In this document: piece after piece, positions 61,436-64,000 of the stretch
Numbering within the stretch: the first letter of the stretch is position 1
How the letters are laid out: each line of letters starts with the position of its first letter
Notes under the pieces: model-generated
Told to the model about the DNA's origin: nothing
The model's input: the letters and a program-made list of their open reading frames with translations, nothing else
Databases searched by the model: none
Source: Symsagittifera roscoffensis
Taxonomy: Eukaryota; Xenacoelomorpha; Acoela; Convolutidae
DNA: 64,000 nucleotides
Direction of reading: 5' to 3'
NCBI RefSeq assembly: GCF_963678635.1
Contig: NC_087066.1
Span: 13,314,517 to 13,378,516 of the forward strand
Translations under genes and position numbers: made by a program

Positions 61436-64000
61436 AAGCCACGTGCTATAGAAGAATTTATCTAATTTTGTTTCCCGCTGAACATTTCTAACCCAAAAAC
61501 GGACATCTAATCCTAAAAAAACGAGTGAACAAAATTGTGTCCCACCCTGTGAAAATGAGATGTGAGATCCTCCTGAGCCACTCTTGTAGCGGACCTACCG
61601 CACTACCAATCGCCTGGAAAACAGTTCAGTTTTCCAATAAGCAGCTGCAGTTGCTTTTGCAAATTAACAGTACTTCAATTAATTTGAATAGTTTGACTTA
61701 ATTTTGTTTTCTAGACTATAACTTCCTCTGTCTACCGCATTATAAAAAACCAGAAACATCCTATGAATGAAATTAAGTGTTTATATTGATTTAAATTGCC
61801 AAAAACAAACATTGAAAACAAAATGAACATCTGGACAGATGCCCACGGTTTGCTACAAATGTTCTTCTTACTTTTTCTGCTGTGTATATTTCTATTTCAA
61901 ACATAAAATTTTGTTATTAGAAAACAAATAACACCAATTGGGATCCATTACTAAGCCATATTTAAGAGACTTACTTCTTTGCCGCGCTCTTGTCACAGCC
62001 AATTTCGTTTTTTTAGTCTAATTGGTTTTTTATTAAAATCTTCGCTATCGTAGCTTAGTTCAAATCAATGTATGCCAAGTAGACTCCTTGTCAATGCACC
62101 ACTTATCTCAAATCAACCACTTACCGCAAAGGGATGGAGCTGGGAAACCGTTACTTCCAAGTTTTTTTTTGGTTGCAATTTTGGTTCTTAACACCCAAAG
62201 GTCATTAAAAGGTAACCACCGGTGTCATCCGGGGTTAGTCTTCCGTGTTTCTGTTAAGAGTTCAAGGGGGTCTGTTCAATGAAGTTTTGATCTTTTCCCA
62301 TTCATACTTCCCAAGTTATCATATTTTTAATGTCCGCTACAGCTTTTTTAGGGAAAATGCTGACAACGCCGCAACGAGTTGCCGGGGGAGTTAAACTCTC
62401 AAAAGGATTTTTGGAAAGCATGTTTAGTGTCTATTGCTGCTATAAAATCTGATTGACCTTGCTATTTGCTTTTGCTCAAATTGCCTATTTCAGGTCTAAG
62501 GAGTGCTTTTCCAATTGCTGTCGTTTGCTTGAGGTATAATACCAAATGTAGGGATCCAGAAGTTGTGGATTTCTAAACTTAACCATAGTCCAGCTAGGTC
62601 TTGCACATATCACACTATGGTCCCATTCCAACTGCCATTTACTGAGTTCTGTTACAGCATTTTGGCCGTTCAGGAACCGTTATCACTTGGGCCGCGTGGT
62701 CCGGGTATTTACATGCCCGAGTGAAATCATCTCTAGCATCCGTCCCATGATGCTCATGAAGTTAGCCTCCTTTGTTAGTAGTTAATACTTCGGGTAGGTT
62801 CCTGCCAGTGTTACGTAACCTGGGTTTTCGGCCATATTAGGGTCTATTTTTCAAAGGGTTTGAACTTATTTTGAAATCGAGCGCTTGTGTTTTTTGTACT
62901 TAGTGTGTTTGTTATCGAATATCAAGCTACGTTTTTTTCATTAGCCGTGAAAACACTGCACGCATTTCTCAAGGTAAAAATTTCAACTGAAATCTAAGGT
63001 TGGCGATAAAGAGTTAGAATCACGGAACCTGCAGTCTTCCCTTCTAGTCTGTTTTTTTCTCCCAAATACTAATTATGTTTTAAGTTAAGGGAATTTCTAG
63101 AAATTGAGGTATCTCTATCACACACCATAACTTAACACACACATATTTTCATCTCTATACAAAACTTTTAATTTTGGGCGTGCCCATCTCTTGATAACAA
63201 GATAATCTCCTTTTGCTTTTGATCCCTTTTACCACCCCACAAGGTATTTATCCTGCTAGTGCCTTAACTCGCTAGTGCCTAAATTAGTGCCTCTAATATC
63301 TTCGTGAAATGTAATTGCGAGCTTAACACCCAGGGAGTTGACTGTTGATATCTTTACTTTTCGTAGTACGACCCCAACTCTCCTTTAAATACTAAAATTA
63401 AAAATAAACAGTCACACAACAATCTGAGTTGCAGTTGCTTTTTGATAGAAAACAAGCATCGAATTGTTGAACGACAAAGTTTCCTGAAAAAAAAGATCGT
63501 GAAAACACAATTTTGTCAACACCAAACCGAAATGATGGCCCTATTAATCGAGCTGGCCTTTCTACATCTCTAGTTCAACTTTCCATCATAGGTTCGACCA
63601 CAACCGTCTTTTTCGACCACCTTTTTTCTGATTCGGATGATCATCTCTTGTGGCTATTAGCTCCGTTACAATATACGTTTTCAACCAAAATTCTCTCTCG
63701 TATCAACTCTTCAATTTGCCTAGGAGATTTTAAAAAATGGCTCCCTTAATTTTCGGTTTTGTCGCGACAATGATTTCTCGGGTTCTTGCCTTGAGCCGGA
63801 ACCCTGATTGGATCGCTCCCAATTTTTTGCCCATAACGCCTCATCGTCCGCATGCATCACCTGATGCCTAAAGAAGTGACCGATATGGTGTCTATCGCTT
63901 CCTTGCGGCAGCTTCCTCTGTTTGCCCTAACTCCTCAAAAAACGTTTCAAATTGTTGAAACATAGGAACGTCACTTTGCCGGGAGTCGATTGCTTTATCA
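61436..64000. repeat. 3,296-bp tandem unit, copy 2 (cut by window end)
   Basis: Repeats 58140-60704 with no difference noticed. The window ends 731 bp before the unit would be complete, so only the last, GPY-containing part of the integrase remnant (63,892 onward) is included. Confidence 0.93.

Overview
This is a window of animal (metazoan) nuclear DNA. The evidence is a multi-exon gene with GT-AG introns on the minus strand and a mix of LTR retrotransposons, non-LTR retrotransposons and hAT-type MITEs. The species cannot be named from the sequence. Nothing prokaryotic (operons, CRISPR, IS elements) is present.

Region 1 (about 0.9-16.5 kb, minus strand) holds one host gene. Fifteen exons with matching splice phases encode at least 968 residues of an acidic, coiled-coil protein that resembles the SOGA/MTCL (microtubule cross-linking factor) family. 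The 3' end lies beyond base 1. Its introns carry non-autonomous elements: two short elements with iterated 17-mer inverted ends (4.04 and 10.13 kb), a hAT-like MITE with an 8-bp target duplication (8.73 kb), and two head-to-tail plus one inverted copy of an approximately 545-bp repeat (14.6-16.1 kb).

Region 2 (18,113-37,017, plus strand) is a young, complete 18.9-kb LTR retroelement of Ty3/gypsy type with an env-like gene. Its LTRs are nearly identical, TG...CA bounded and flanked by CAAA. Reading order: a 155-aa basic ORF; a 307-aa ORF; Gag-protease-RT-RNase H; integrase; a 62-aa two-helix membrane ORF; a Met-free, ATG-less 380-codon ORF; an 871-aa envelope-like glycoprotein; and a 602-aa ORF of unknown function. 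The 307-aa ORF, Gag-Pol and integrase share one reading frame broken only by two TGA codons (21,136 and 26,965). The coding strand is A-rich and G-poor. This retrovirus-like element is the most unusual object in the window.

Region 3 (37.0-57.6 kb) is a graveyard of older elements: a cluster of GAGCGGTTT motifs; LINE RT fragments that share a mutated FAGD active site and sit inside a copy of the 545-bp repeat; a decayed gypsy pol on the minus strand (about 47.1-44.2 kb); and a defective BEL/Pao element (51.1-54.9 kb, minus strand). The BEL/Pao LTR-like ends each carry a 366-bp near-perfect palindrome, and its RT begins abruptly at the palindrome.

Region 4 (58,140-64,000) is a 3,296-bp unit repeated in tandem with apparently identical sequence, the second copy cut by the window end. 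It contains a decayed gypsy integrase on the minus strand.
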